From Neoroseomonas terrae (GTDB taxonomy: Bacteria; Pseudomonadota; Alphaproteobacteria; Acetobacterales; Acetobacteraceae), in contig NZ_JAAEDI010000018.1 in NCBI RefSeq assembly GCF_018129025.1, forward strand, positions 78,615 to 142,614: a stretch of DNA of 64,000 nt, written 5' to 3'. The position numbers and the translations under genes were made by a program. Positions 33,714 to 42,316 of this stretch are shown here, in pieces (the first letter of the stretch is position 1; every line of letters starts with the position of its first letter). Below the pieces are notes generated by a model. That model saw nothing but the letters and a program-made list of their open reading frames with translations. It was not told the origin of the DNA and did no database searches.

Positions 33714-36704
33714 ATGACGGCCAGCTTCGCCCCGGAACGCCTGCCCCGCCCCTTCGACCCCGCCGCCGCCGCGATGGCGCGGGAAGAATTCGCCGAACGC
33801 GGCGCGGCTGAGCGCGACTTCGCCGCCTCCGCCGCCGGCCGCGCGCTGCTTGATGCGCTGGGCGGACACAGCCCCTACCTGGCCGATCTCGCCATTCGCG
33901 AATCGGCGGCGCTGATGCTGCTCGCCGAACGCGGCGCGGACGACGCCATGGCCCGCGCGCTGGACCCGCTGACCCGGATCGATCCGGAAACCCCGCGCGC
34001 CGCGGTCGCGACCGTGTTGCGCCAGGCCAAGCGCCAGGGGGCGCTCGCCGCCGCGGTCGCGGACATCACCGGGCAATGGACGCTGGACCACGTGACGGGC
34101 GCGCTGTCCGACCTTGCCGAAGCCGCGATCGACGCCGCATGCGCGCATCTGCTGCGGGATGCGGCGGCGCGGGGCGAAATCCGGCTCTCCGGCGCGGCGC
34201 GGACTGAACCGCGGCTGGTCGGTCGGAACTCGGGCCTCGTCGTGCTTGGGATGGGCAAGCTCGGCGGGCGGGAACTGAACTACTCGTCTGATGTGGACCT
34301 CATGGTGCTCTACGACCCAATGGCGGCAGCCTACCATGCCGATCGGGCGGGCGCCGTCTACGTCCGCATCGCTCGCGACCTGGTGAGGCTGCTGGAGGAA
34401 CGCACCGCCGACGGCTACGTGTTCCGCACCGACCTGCGGCTGCGGCCCGACCCGGCGGCGACGCCGCTCGCCGTCTCGATGCCGACGGCGATCCTGTACT
34501 ACGAGAGCATGGGGCAGAACTGGGAACGCGCCGCCATGATCAAGGCGCGCCCGGTCGCCGCCGACCGTGCCGCGGGCGATGCCTTCCTGCGCGAGATCCG
34601 CCCCTTCGTCTGGCGCCGCCACCTCGATTTCGCGGCGGTCGCCGACATCCATTCCATCAAGCGGCAGATCCACGCCCACAAGGGCGCCAAGGGCGCGCAT
34701 GACACGGTGCAGGTCGAAGGCCATGACGTGAAGCTCGGCCGCGGCGGCATCCGCGAGATCGAGTTCACCGCGCAGGTGCTGCAGCTCATCTGGGGCGGCC
34801 GCGATCCGGGGCTGCGCGATCCGACGACGCTCGGCGCGCTGTCGGCGCTGGCCAGCGCCGGCAAGATCGACCGCCGCGCCGCCGCCGATCTCGCCGACGC
34901 CTATGTGTTCCTGCGCAACCTGGAACACCGGCTGCAGATGGTGGCCGACCACCAGACCCACCGCATGCCGGAGGATGCGGTGGGCATCGCGCGCATCGCC
35001 TCCTTTCTCGGCTTTCCCGATGCGGATGCCTTCCGTGCCGCCTTCACCGCGCATCTGCGCCGCGTCGAACGTCACTACGGCCGGATGTTCGAGGCCGAGC
35101 CCACCCTCGCCTCGGAGGAGGCGCATGGCAGCCTCGTCTTCACCGGCGTCGAGGACGATCCGGCGACCATCGCGACGCTGCGCGCCATGGGCTACGGCAA
35201 CCCGTCCGGCGTCGCGGCCATGGTGCGCGGCTGGCACCACGGGCATACAAGGGCGACGCGCAGCGAGCGGGCGCGGGAATTGCTGACGGCGCTGATGCCC
35301 TCCCTGCTCGCCGCCTTCGGGAAGCAGCGCAACCCGGATACCGCGCTCGCAAGGCTGGACAGCGTGTTCGGCCGCCTCGCGGCCGGGGTGCAGGTGCTGT
35401 CGCTGCTGGCGCGCAACCCGGCGCTGCTGGAACGGTTGGCTTCGATCCTCGGCGCCGCGCCGCAGCTCGCCGACCACCTCGCCCGCCACACCGCGGCGCT
35501 GGAGGGTCTGCTGGTCGGCGCCGGCGGCACCATCGGCAATGCCGCGACGACGCTGCCCGCGCAGCTCAAGGACGCGCGGCATGTCGAGGAGGCGATGGAA
35601 GCCGCGCGCCGCCTCGTCCTCGAAGGCCAGTTCGAGATCGACGCCGCGACGATGGAAGGCGCGATCGACGTCGACGCTGCCGGCGAGGCCCGCAGCAACC
35701 TGGCGGACGCCGCCATTGCCGGGCTGCTGCCGCATATCGAGGGTGAATTCGCCCGCCGCTATGGCAAGGTGAAGGGCGGTGCACTTGCCGTGGTGGCGCT
35801 CGGCAAACTCGGCGGGCGAGAGATGCTGCCGGGCTCCGACCTCGACCTGATCCTGATCTACGATCACGCCGCCGGCGCGGAGGCCAGCGAGGGCAAGGCG
35901 AAGCGCGGCGAACCCCCGCCGCGATCCATCCCCGTCACCCAGTACTTCACCCGCCTGGCTCACCAGATCATCGGCGGCATCACCGCGCCGGGCGCGGAAG
36001 GCAAGCTGTACGAGATCGACATGCGGCTGCGCCCGTCCGGGTCGAAGGGACCGGTCGCCGTCTCGCTGTCGGGCTTCCAGCGATACCACGCGGAGGAAGC
36101 CTGGACCTGGGAGCGCATGGCGCTGACCCGCGCACGGGTGGTCGCCGCGCCGCCCGGGCTACGGCGCAAGGTGCAGGCCGCGATCCGCGCCGGGCTGCTG
36201 CGCCCCGACGCCGCGGCGAAGGCCATCCCCGACGCCGTCTCCATGCGCGCGCGCATGCTGCGCGACCTGCCGCCGGACGGCCCGTGGGACGTGAAGCTGG
36301 GCCGCGGCGGGCTGGTCGAGGTGGAGTTCATCGCCCAGACGCTGCAACTGGTCCACGCCCGGCAGCATCCGGGCGTGCTCGCCACCACCACCAATGTCGC
36401 GCTGGCGCAGCTCGCGGCCGCCGGGCTGCTCGATGCCGCGGAGGCGGAGGCGCTGATCGGCGCCGAACGGCTGTGGCGCACCGTGAGCGGCCTGCTGCGC
36501 CTGACGGTCGGGCGCTGGCGCGAGCCGCAACTGCCGGACAGCATCGCGGCGACGCTGATCAACGCCTGCCGCCGGCTTGATCCGGCCTCGGCACCGGCGG
36601 ACCAGGCGGCGCTCCGGGCGCTGATCGCGCGCCGGTCGAACGAGGTGCGCGCGGTGTTCGAACGGCGGCTCGGCCGCCCTGATGCTCAGGGAGAGACGAC
36701 ATGA
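33714..36704 (+). CDS. glnE: Bifunctional glutamine synthetase adenylyltransferase/deadenylase
   Basis: Controls glutamine synthetase by adding and removing AMP on a tyrosine in response to PII. The 996-residue protein shows both nucleotidyltransferase halves: the deadenylase block GMGKLGGRELNYSSDVDL (residues 179-196) and the adenylylation block ALGKLGGREMLPGSDLDL near residue 700. Each carries the DxD-type metal ligands. KLGRGGIREIEF and KLGRGGLVEVEF mark the paired helical domains. Its last bases overlap the bcp start by four (ATGA), implying translational coupling. Confidence 0.95.
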   Translation: MTASFAPERLPRPFDPAAAAMAREEFAERGAAERDFAASAAGRALLDALGGHSPYLADLAIRESAALMLLAERGADDAMARALDPLTRIDPETPRAAVATVLRQAKRQGALAAAVADITGQWTLDHVTGALSDLAEAAIDAACAHLLRDAAARGEIRLSGAARTEPRLVGRNSGLVVLGMGKLGGRELNYSSDVDLMVLYDPMAAAYHADRAGAVYVRIARDLVRLLEERTADGYVFRTDLRLRPDPAATPLAVSMPTAILYYESMGQNWERAAMIKARPVAADRAAGDAFLREIRPFVWRRHLDFAAVADIHSIKRQIHAHKGAKGAHDTVQVEGHDVKLGRGGIREIEFTAQVLQLIWGGRDPGLRDPTTLGALSALASAGKIDRRAAADLADAYVFLRNLEHRLQMVADHQTHRMPEDAVGIARIASFLGFPDADAFRAAFTAHLRRVERHYGRMFEAEPTLASEEAHGSLVFTGVEDDPATIATLRAMGYGNPSGVAAMVRGWHHGHTRATRSERARELLTALMPSLLAAFGKQRNPDTALARLDSVFGRLAAGVQVLSLLARNPALLERLASILGAAPQLADHLARHTAALEGLLVGAGGTIGNAATTLPAQLKDARHVEEAMEAARRLVLEGQFEIDAATMEGAIDVDAAGEARSNLADAAIAGLLPHIEGEFARRYGKVKGGALAVVALGKLGGREMLPGSDLDLILIYDHAAGAEASEGKAKRGEPPPRSIPVTQYFTRLAHQIIGGITAPGAEGKLYEIDMRLRPSGSKGPVAVSLSGFQRYHAEEAWTWERMALTRARVVAAPPGLRRKVQAAIRAGLLRPDAAAKAIPDAVSMRARMLRDLPPDGPWDVKLGRGGLVEVEFIAQTLQLVHARQHPGVLATTTNVALAQLAAAGLLDAAEAEALIGAERLWRTVSGLLRLTVGRWREPQLPDSIAATLINACRRLDPASAPADQAALRALIARRSNEVRAVFERRLGRPDAQGETT

Positions 36705-37174
36705 CCGAACTGGCCGAGGGCAGTAACGCACCCGCCTTCCGGATGGCGGCGAGTGGCGGGCGGGAGGTTTCGTCCGACGCGCTGAAGGGCCAGCCCTACC
36801 TGCTCTATTTCTATCCGAAGGCGAACACGCCGGGCTGCACCACCCAGGCCTGCGGCGTGCAGGAAGCGCTGCCCCAGCTCGCCCATCTGGGCCTGGAGAT
36901 CATCGGCGTGAGCCCGGACGCGATCCCGGCGATCGAGAAATTCGCGAAGAAGTACGGGCTGTCATTCCCGCTCGCCTCCGACGAGGACCACAAAGTCGCC
37001 GAGGCTTATGGCGTCTGGGTGCAGAAATCCCTGTACGGCCGGACGTTCATGGGCGTGGAGCGCACCAGCTTCCTGGTCGGCGCCGACGGGAAGATCGTGC
37101 GCATCTGGCGCAAGGTGAAGCCGGCGGAGCATGCCGCGCAGGTGCTGGAGGCGGCGCGGGAACTGAAGGAGTAG
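36701..37174 (+). CDS. bcp: Thioredoxin-dependent peroxiredoxin, Bcp/PrxQ type
   Basis: A 157-residue cytoplasmic peroxidase that reduces hydrogen and organic peroxides through thioredoxin. The peroxidatic cysteine is Cys46 in NTPGCTTQACG, with Cys51 five residues on as the resolving partner of the atypical 2-Cys group. YFYPKANTPGC and FLVGADGKI are further family marks. The ATG overlaps the glnE stop. Confidence 0.93.
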   Translation: MTELAEGSNAPAFRMAASGGREVSSDALKGQPYLLYFYPKANTPGCTTQACGVQEALPQLAHLGLEIIGVSPDAIPAIEKFAKKYGLSFPLASDEDHKVAEAYGVWVQKSLYGRTFMGVERTSFLVGADGKIVRIWRKVKPAEHAAQVLEAARELKE

Positions 37175-37222
37175 CGGAGGAGCAGCCACCGAAGCCTGGA
37201 CCGGCTTCCCGAGCGGCCCGGC

Positions 37223-37768
37223 TCAGTGCCCGTTCACTGCGATCTGGCGGAAGACGTCCTCCGCCTCCTTGAAGGTCTCCTCGGCCCGAGCCTTCATCTC
37301 GGGGTCGGCGAAACGATCCGGGTGGAAACGCAGGCGGAAGGCGCGCTGCGCCGCGTCCACCAGCCAGGTCGGCGCCGTCTCCGACAGGTGCACGCGCCGC
37401 AGCAGCGTGCCGCCGCGTGACGGCAGCGCCTCCGTCGCCAGCGCGCGTTCGGCTGCGGAGGCACGGGCCTCCGCCTCGCGCATCCGCCGCTCGGTCTGGT
37501 CGAGCTTCGACTTCATCGCCGCAAGCTGGGCGCGGCTTTCCTCAGATGCGCCGCCCGTAGCGTCTGCATCCCGTGCGCCATGCCCCAGCAGCTGCGCAAC
37601 GCGCCTGGCGGCCGAAGCGGCGATCGCCACGTCGCGCCGCATCAGCTCGCCATGGATCAGCTCCAGCAATTCGCGGTCCCCGGCGTGTTCCTCCGCGAAG
37701 TCGAGCAGGCGGGACGACGGCCAGTTGCCGATGCTCCGCCGGGCGATGTCATGCGCCGCCGTTGCCAT
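37223..37768 (-). CDS. Truncated J-domain-like protein, copy 1
   Basis: A 181-residue protein. The N-terminal half is helical and the middle (about 75-112) is a predicted coiled coil rich in Arg/Glu/Ala. The C-terminus keeps only helix II, the HPD tripeptide (149-151, in RLRFHPDRF) and helix III of a J-domain; the usual helix I with its YxxLGV pattern is missing. The HPD motif is what contacts Hsp70 in true J-proteins, so an Hsp70 link is plausible but unproven. It is paralogous to the gene 128 bases upstream on the same strand: both have RRVHL followed by AP(T/A)WL and an RAFR..(F/Y)HPD stretch. Confidence 0.6.
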   Translation of the reverse strand: MATAAHDIARRSIGNWPSSRLLDFAEEHAGDRELLELIHGELMRRDVAIAASAARRVAQLLGHGARDADATGGASEESRAQLAAMKSKLDQTERRMREAEARASAAERALATEALPSRGGTLLRRVHLSETAPTWLVDAAQRAFRLRFHPDRFADPEMKARAEETFKEAEDVFRQIAVNGH

Positions 37769-37896
37769 TGCGTTCGATCACCTGCGTCGTAACGATCTGC
37801 GAATGTGACAGTGGTTTCGGCGGGGCGCCACGTACCTCCGGTAGTGGTTCGCCGCCTGCCGGGTTGTGTTTCCGCGCGCCAGATCGCCAATGCCGA

Positions 37897-38403
37897 TCAT
37901 GAGCCGCGTCGCCGCTCGATCTCGGCGAAATGCGCCTCCAGCCGCTTGAACACATCCTCCGACCGCTGCCGGCGCCGCTGGTCGGGTTCGGTATCGGGGT
38001 GGTAGCGCCGGCGGAAGGCACGACGGACCTCGGCTATAAGCCAGGCCGGCGCGTCGGGAGCGAGATGGACGCGACGATAGGGGCAAGCCGGCTCGGCCGC
38101 CGCCTGCGTTTGTTCGAGTACGGAAACCCGCGCCCGCAGCCGCGCAATTTCCTCACCGGCCGCGGCGAGGGTCGCGCGCAGCCGCCGCACCGGAGGACCC
38201 GGATCCGGACCGGCCGCACAATCGAGGATCATCCGGCCCAGCCGGGCCTCGAGCGCCCTGGCCCGCGCGCCGCGCCGGTGGTGGGTCTCGTGCTGCAGTG
38301 CGCCGAGCGCCGCGGCATCGGTCGCATGCAATGCCGCCTGCTCGACAAGCTGTTCCAGCGGCCATTCCCGCAAGGGCCGCTCCGGCGGCGAGCCGACCGA
38401 CAC
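37897..38403 (-). CDS. Truncated J-domain-like protein, copy 2
   Basis: A 168-residue paralogue of the downstream gene with the same plan: helical N-terminus, a short coiled coil near 75-105, and a C-terminal partial J-domain with HPD at 135-137 (RRRYHPDTEP) followed by a charged helix III. It opens at GTG 38403, with GGAGG seven bases upstream. Sequence identity between the two is mostly confined to the last 60 residues. I infer a tandem duplication with divergence of the N-terminal partner-binding part. No Hsp70 or GrpE gene is in the window. Confidence 0.58.
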   Translation of the reverse strand: MSVGSPPERPLREWPLEQLVEQAALHATDAAALGALQHETHHRRGARARALEARLGRMILDCAAGPDPGPPVRRLRATLAAAGEEIARLRARVSVLEQTQAAAEPACPYRRVHLAPDAPAWLIAEVRRAFRRRYHPDTEPDQRRRQRSEDVFKRLEAHFAEIERRRGS

Positions 38404-38532
38404 GCGCCTCCCCCTCCATGGATCGACCCCCGCCTATCGCAGATCAGGGTTAATCGAAACACAAGGCGGTGCCGTCTTCCGGGCCGGCTCAAGGTCGGCG
38501 AAACTGTTCCGAATTCTGTACGAGGAAACGAC

Positions 38533-39504
38533 ATGACCGGCTTTCGCATCGGCCGCCGCGCGGCATTCGGCCTGGGCGCCGCATTGGCAAGCCCGGCGGC
38601 GATGGCGCAGGGGGCCTGGCCGAACCGGCCAATCCGCGTGGTGGTGCCCTTCACGCCCGGCGGATCGAACGACGTGGTCGCCCGGCCGCTCGCGGACCGG
38701 CTGCAGCAGCGCCTCGGCCAACCCGTCGTGGTCGAGAACCGCGCCGGCGCGGGCGGTGCCATCGGCGCCACCTTCGTCGCGCAGTCCCCACCCGACGGCT
38801 ACACCTTCATGGTGTCGTCCTCCTCCTTCGCGACGACCTCGATCGCGCAGCGCGTGCCCTGGACCGTGCTCGACAATTTCACGCCCGTCGCGCTGCTCGC
38901 GCGGTCGCCCTTCATCGTCATCGTCAACAACGACCTGCCGGTGCGCAGCGTGCAGGACCTGGTACAGCTCGCGAAGGAACGGCCGGGCACGCTCGACTAC
39001 GCGACCTCCGGCCCCGGCGGGATCAACCACTTCGTCACCGAGTACTTCTCGCAGGTCACCGGCGCGCGGATGAACCACGTGCCGTACCGCGGCACCGGAC
39101 CGGCGGTGACCGACCTCGTCGCCGGCCATGTGCAGGTGATGATCACGACCATGCCGAGCGCCGCGGGCGTCGTGCGCGACGGCCGCGTCCGGCTGCTGGC
39201 CTACACCGCGCCCGGCGCCCCGGCCGGAGCGCGCCCGGCCCCGCTGGTGACGGAAGCGGGGTTCGCCTACGAGAGCAGCATCTGGTGGGGCCTGTTCGCC
39301 CCCGCCGGCCTGCCGGCGCCGATCCTGGAGCGGATGAACGCCGAGACGAATGCATCCCTGCGGGAGCCTGACATGGCGCGGCTGTTCGAAGGGGAAGGCG
39401 CCATCCCCTCCCCGGAGACGCCCGCACAGTTCATCGAAATGCTGCGCACCGACATCGCGCGCTGGCGCGAGGTGGCGCAGTTCGCGAACATCCGCATCGA
39501 CTGA
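38533..39504 (+). CDS. Bug-family tripartite tricarboxylate receptor (orphan)
   Basis: A 323-residue periplasmic receptor with a signal peptide (FRIGRRAAFGLGAALASPAAM) and the Bug blocks VVVPFTPGGSNDVVARPLA, GAGGAIGATFVAQSPPDGY and MNHVPYRGTGPAVTDLVAGH. GAGGAAACGAC precedes ATG 38533. No tctA or tctB gene is adjacent. Orphan Bug receptors of this kind are typical of genomes with one or few TctAB pairs and many receptors. It is convergent with another Bug gene; a GC hairpin separates them. Confidence 0.88.
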   Translation: MTGFRIGRRAAFGLGAALASPAAMAQGAWPNRPIRVVVPFTPGGSNDVVARPLADRLQQRLGQPVVVENRAGAGGAIGATFVAQSPPDGYTFMVSSSSFATTSIAQRVPWTVLDNFTPVALLARSPFIVIVNNDLPVRSVQDLVQLAKERPGTLDYATSGPGGINHFVTEYFSQVTGARMNHVPYRGTGPAVTDLVAGHVQVMITTMPSAAGVVRDGRVRLLAYTAPGAPAGARPAPLVTEAGFAYESSIWWGLFAPAGLPAPILERMNAETNASLREPDMARLFEGEGAIPSPETPAQFIEMLRTDIARWREVAQFANIRID

Positions 39505-39514
39505 CGCCAGACGC

Positions 39515-39539
39515 GGCGCCGCCGGCCCCCGGCGGCGCC
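39515..39539. terminator. GC hairpin between convergent genes
   Basis: GGCGCCGCCGG (39515-39525) pairs perfectly with CCGGCGGCGCC (39529-39539) with a three-base loop. It fills the gap between two convergent Bug genes. No T-run follows on either strand. Confidence 0.45.
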
Positions 39540-40514
39540 CTATTCCGGCTTGATCCCGACGCGCTGCGCCACCTCGCGCCAGGTGGCCAGTTCCGTCCGG
39601 ATGCGCGCCGTGAAGTCGTGCGGCCCGCTGAAATCCGGCACCGCCGCCTGGGTCGCGAGCTTCGTTCGCGTGTCGTCCGTCTTCGCCAACGCATCGAGGT
39701 CGCGCGCCATGCGGTCGACGAGGCCCGGCGCCGTCCCGGCCGGCGCCATGATGCCGAACCAGACGCCGGAATCCGGCACGGGATGGCCGAGTTCCGCCAT
39801 GGTCGGCACCTCCGGAAGTTCCGGCGCGCGGCGCGGGCCGAGCACCGCCAGCGGCCGGATATGGCCGGCCTGGTACGGCCCGACCGCGCCGGCCATCCCG
39901 TGGGCCAACAGGGGCACACGGCCGCCGATCACGTCCTGCATCAGCGGCGCGGTGCCGCGGTACGGGACGTGGGTCAGCGAAATGCCGAGCGCGCCGCACA
40001 ATGTCTCACCGCCGAAATGTCCGGTGCCGCCAACGCCCGTCGTGCCATAGGCCAGGGCGCCGGGCTGCGCGCGCGCCGCGGCAGTGACGGCGGCAAGATC
40101 CCGCCAGGGCTGGTTCGCCGCGCACCAGAAGACGTTTGGCGCGCTGCAGAAGGAGCCCACCGGCGCGAAGCTTTCCGGCAGTGCGTAGGGCAGGCTCGGA
40201 TGGATGGCGCCATTGAGCACGACGGAGTTGGAAGCGAAGAACAGCGTGTGGCCGTCCGGGGCCGCACGTGACACCACCTCCGCCGCCACCGCCGAAGCGG
40301 CGCCGGCGCGGTTCTCGACCACGACCGTCTGTCCCCAGGCGGCCTGGAGCCCCGTAGCCGCGACGCGGCCGATGAAATCAGTCGGGCCGCCTGGCGGAAA
40401 GCCGATAAGCATGCGGATCGGCCGGTCGGGCCAAGCGGGCTGCGCCCTGCTGCCTGTCGCGGCGAGCAGCACAGGCGCGGCAAGCACCGCGCGGCGTGTC
40501 GCAATCATGCTCAT
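39540..40514 (-). CDS. Bug-family tripartite tricarboxylate receptor (orphan)
   Basis: A 324-residue periplasmic receptor of the Bug/TctC family. It has a signal peptide (MSMIATRRAVLAAPVLLAAT ending near SRAQ), MLIGFPPGGPTDFIGR in the first strand-loop, and LTHVPYRGTAPLMQDVIGG in the centre. GAGGGAACGAT precedes ATG 40514. Like its convergent neighbour it has no membrane partner here. The next minus-strand gene upstream is an M20 amidohydrolase, so the pair may take up and hydrolyse an acylated acid, which is only a guess from context. Confidence 0.87.
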   Translation of the reverse strand: MSMIATRRAVLAAPVLLAATGSRAQPAWPDRPIRMLIGFPPGGPTDFIGRVAATGLQAAWGQTVVVENRAGAASAVAAEVVSRAAPDGHTLFFASNSVVLNGAIHPSLPYALPESFAPVGSFCSAPNVFWCAANQPWRDLAAVTAAARAQPGALAYGTTGVGGTGHFGGETLCGALGISLTHVPYRGTAPLMQDVIGGRVPLLAHGMAGAVGPYQAGHIRPLAVLGPRRAPELPEVPTMAELGHPVPDSGVWFGIMAPAGTAPGLVDRMARDLDALAKTDDTRTKLATQAAVPDFSGPHDFTARIRTELATWREVAQRVGIKPE

Positions 40515-40792
40515 ATCGTTCCCTCCGCGCCGCTCGCTCGAATGGCGGCGTCTGGAGGAACGGTAGCGGCATGGCGAAGCCACGCAACCTGCGCGGCCGC
40601 TATCAGGGATGGCCCGGCCGGACCTGATCCGCGACCATGCAGGTCGGCAGCGACGGATCGCTGCCCGCCCAGGAGGATCCAGGCCTGGGCGACGGCCGGG
40701 GGCGCTTTTGGTGGGCGCCCATCAGCATAACCCCGCAGGGCCCGGCGGGTTACCTACCGTCCGGCCCCGCCGTCGCACAGATCCGCGACCGG

Positions 40793-41986
40793 CTAGGCGC
40801 CGAGTTCCTCCTCGACCAGCCCCACCCAGAAGCCGACGCCATGCGGCAGGATGGCGTCGTTGAAGTCATAGTCCGGCGTGTGCAGCCCGTGCACCGGCCC
40901 GTCATCCGCGGCGCCATTGCCGATGAAGATCAGCGCGCCGGGCTTGTCCCGGGCCATGTAGGCGAAGTCCTCGCCACCCGTGACCGGCGTGGTGTCGGCA
41001 TCCACCCGCGTGTCGCCAACCAGCCCCCGCGCGACGGCCAGCATTGCCGCCGTCTCGCGATCGCCATTGATCAGCGGCACGGTGTTCCACCACAGCGTTG
41101 CCTCCGCCGTCGCACCGACCATCGCGGCGGACTGTTCCGCCAACTCCCGGATGCGGCGTTCGACCAGCGCCTGCATCGGCGGCGTGAAGGCGCGCATGGT
41201 GCCGCCGACCAGCAGCTCCGACGGCATGACGTTCAGCGCCTCGGCCGCACCACCGGCGATGTGGCCGACGCTGACGACGGCACTTTCCGTCGCCGCCACG
41301 TTGCGCGCGACGATGGTCTGGAGGGCCTGGATGAAGATCGCCTGCGCGACGGTGATGTCCGACGCGAGGTGCGGAGCGTTGCCGCCATGCCCGCCGGTGC
41401 CGCGGAAAGTCACCTTCCACCGGCCGGAGGCCGCCATCAGCGGTCCCGCCCGCGTGGCGAATGACCCGACGGCGATCCCCGGCATGTTGTGCATGCCATA
41501 CACCGCATCGACCGGAAAACGGTCGAACAGCCCATCCTGCAGCATCGCCTCGGCCCCGCCGCGGCCCTCCTCGGCAGGCTGGAAGATGAAGTGCACCGTT
41601 CCCGCGAAGTCCGGCGCCTCGGCAAGGACCTGCGCCGCGCCCAGCAGCATCGCCGTGTGTCCGTCATGACCACAGGCATGCATCCGCCCTGCATTGGTGG
41701 AGGCGTAGGCGAGGCCCGTGCGCTCGGTCAGCGCCAGCGCGTCCATGTCGGCGCGCAACGCGATCGCCCGCTGCCCCGGCCGGCGGCCACGCAGCGTGCC
41801 GACCACGCCGAGGCGCCCAACCCCTTCCGTGACCTCGACGCCCCAACTGCGCAGCGTCGCGGCGACAAGTGCGGCCGTGCGCGTCTCCTCGAAGCCGAGC
41901 TCGGGATGGGCGTGGATGTCGTGGCGAAGGTCCGTGATCGCAGGGAGATGGCGAGCGATGCGTGCCGCGGTGTCGTTCTGGGGCAT
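40793..41986 (-). CDS. M20 family amidohydrolase
   Basis: A 397-residue cytoplasmic amidohydrolase of the M20D (hippurate/N-acyl-amino-acid hydrolase) group. Cys105 and His107 (HACGHDGHT), Glu139/Glu140 (FQPAEE), a His in YGMHNMPG and a late Glu in TGGEDFAYM are the expected metal and catalytic residues. ATG 41986 has GGAAGG upstream; the frame continues upstream without protein character through a repeat. It is clearly related to the enzyme at 19480-20655. Confidence 0.88.
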   Translation of the reverse strand: MPQNDTAARIARHLPAITDLRHDIHAHPELGFEETRTAALVAATLRSWGVEVTEGVGRLGVVGTLRGRRPGQRAIALRADMDALALTERTGLAYASTNAGRMHACGHDGHTAMLLGAAQVLAEAPDFAGTVHFIFQPAEEGRGGAEAMLQDGLFDRFPVDAVYGMHNMPGIAVGSFATRAGPLMAASGRWKVTFRGTGGHGGNAPHLASDITVAQAIFIQALQTIVARNVAATESAVVSVGHIAGGAAEALNVMPSELLVGGTMRAFTPPMQALVERRIRELAEQSAAMVGATAEATLWWNTVPLINGDRETAAMLAVARGLVGDTRVDADTTPVTGGEDFAYMARDKPGALIFIGNGAADDGPVHGLHTPDYDFNDAILPHGVGFWVGLVEEELGA

Positions 41987-42065
41987 CCGGTCAGGGCCTT
42001 CCGAGTTGTCGATGCCTTGGTGCACCGCCCCAGGCACGAGGGCAACGGCGGTCCTGATTGCCCCG

Positions 42066-42175
42066 GTCGAGGTTGGAGGGGCTTCGGCCCTCCAAGCCAC
42101 CCCAGCAAAGGCCGAAGGGCCTTTGCAAACCTCGACTTGGCGCCTTGCGCCGCAGGCAGGAACCACGACGACGCC
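42066..42175 (+). repeat. Two-hairpin dispersed repeat, copy A
   Basis: Hairpin 1 is TTGGAGGG/CCCTCCAA (42073-42080, 42088-42095). Hairpin 2 is GCAAAGGCC/GGCCTTTGC (42105-42113, 42118-42126). In this copy GTCGAGGTT (42066-42074) can also pair with AACCTCGAC (42129-42137), closing a three-way junction. A related element lies at 50637-50760; its hairpins have different bases but keep pairing. Confidence 0.55.
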
Positions 42176-42273
42176 CGCTCCGGCGCCCTGCGCCAGCGGA
42201 TACGATCCAGGTGCTCCAGGCACCAGCGGCACCCGGAGCAATGTCGATGCCCGGTGGCGGAAGTAGCGACGGC

Positions 42274-42309
42274 GGCAGGTGGAACGCCGGCGGCGGGTGG
42301 AACGCCGGC
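42274..42309 (+). repeat. 18-bp tandem repeat, two copies
   Basis: Two 18-base units (42274-42291, 42292-42309) with the shared core GGTGGAACGCCGGC differ at one base. They lie just beyond the 3' end of the AraC gene. Confidence 0.55.
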
Positions 42310-42316
42310 GTCCTCG

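Larger units (their letters stand above)
41987..42316. other. Intergenic region holding repeat elements
   Basis: About 330 bases between the M20 start and the AraC stop, on the same strand. It contains copy A of a two-hairpin repeat (42066-42137 and a weaker tail to about 42175) and a perfect-phase tandem duplication at 42274-42309. No gene is supported. Confidence 0.5.

Noticed and set aside
33693..36089. A 798-codon open frame antisense to glnE
   Set aside because: It is the complement of a confidently identified gene in a GC-rich genome, has His/Arg/Gly-rich non-protein composition and no ribosome binding site.
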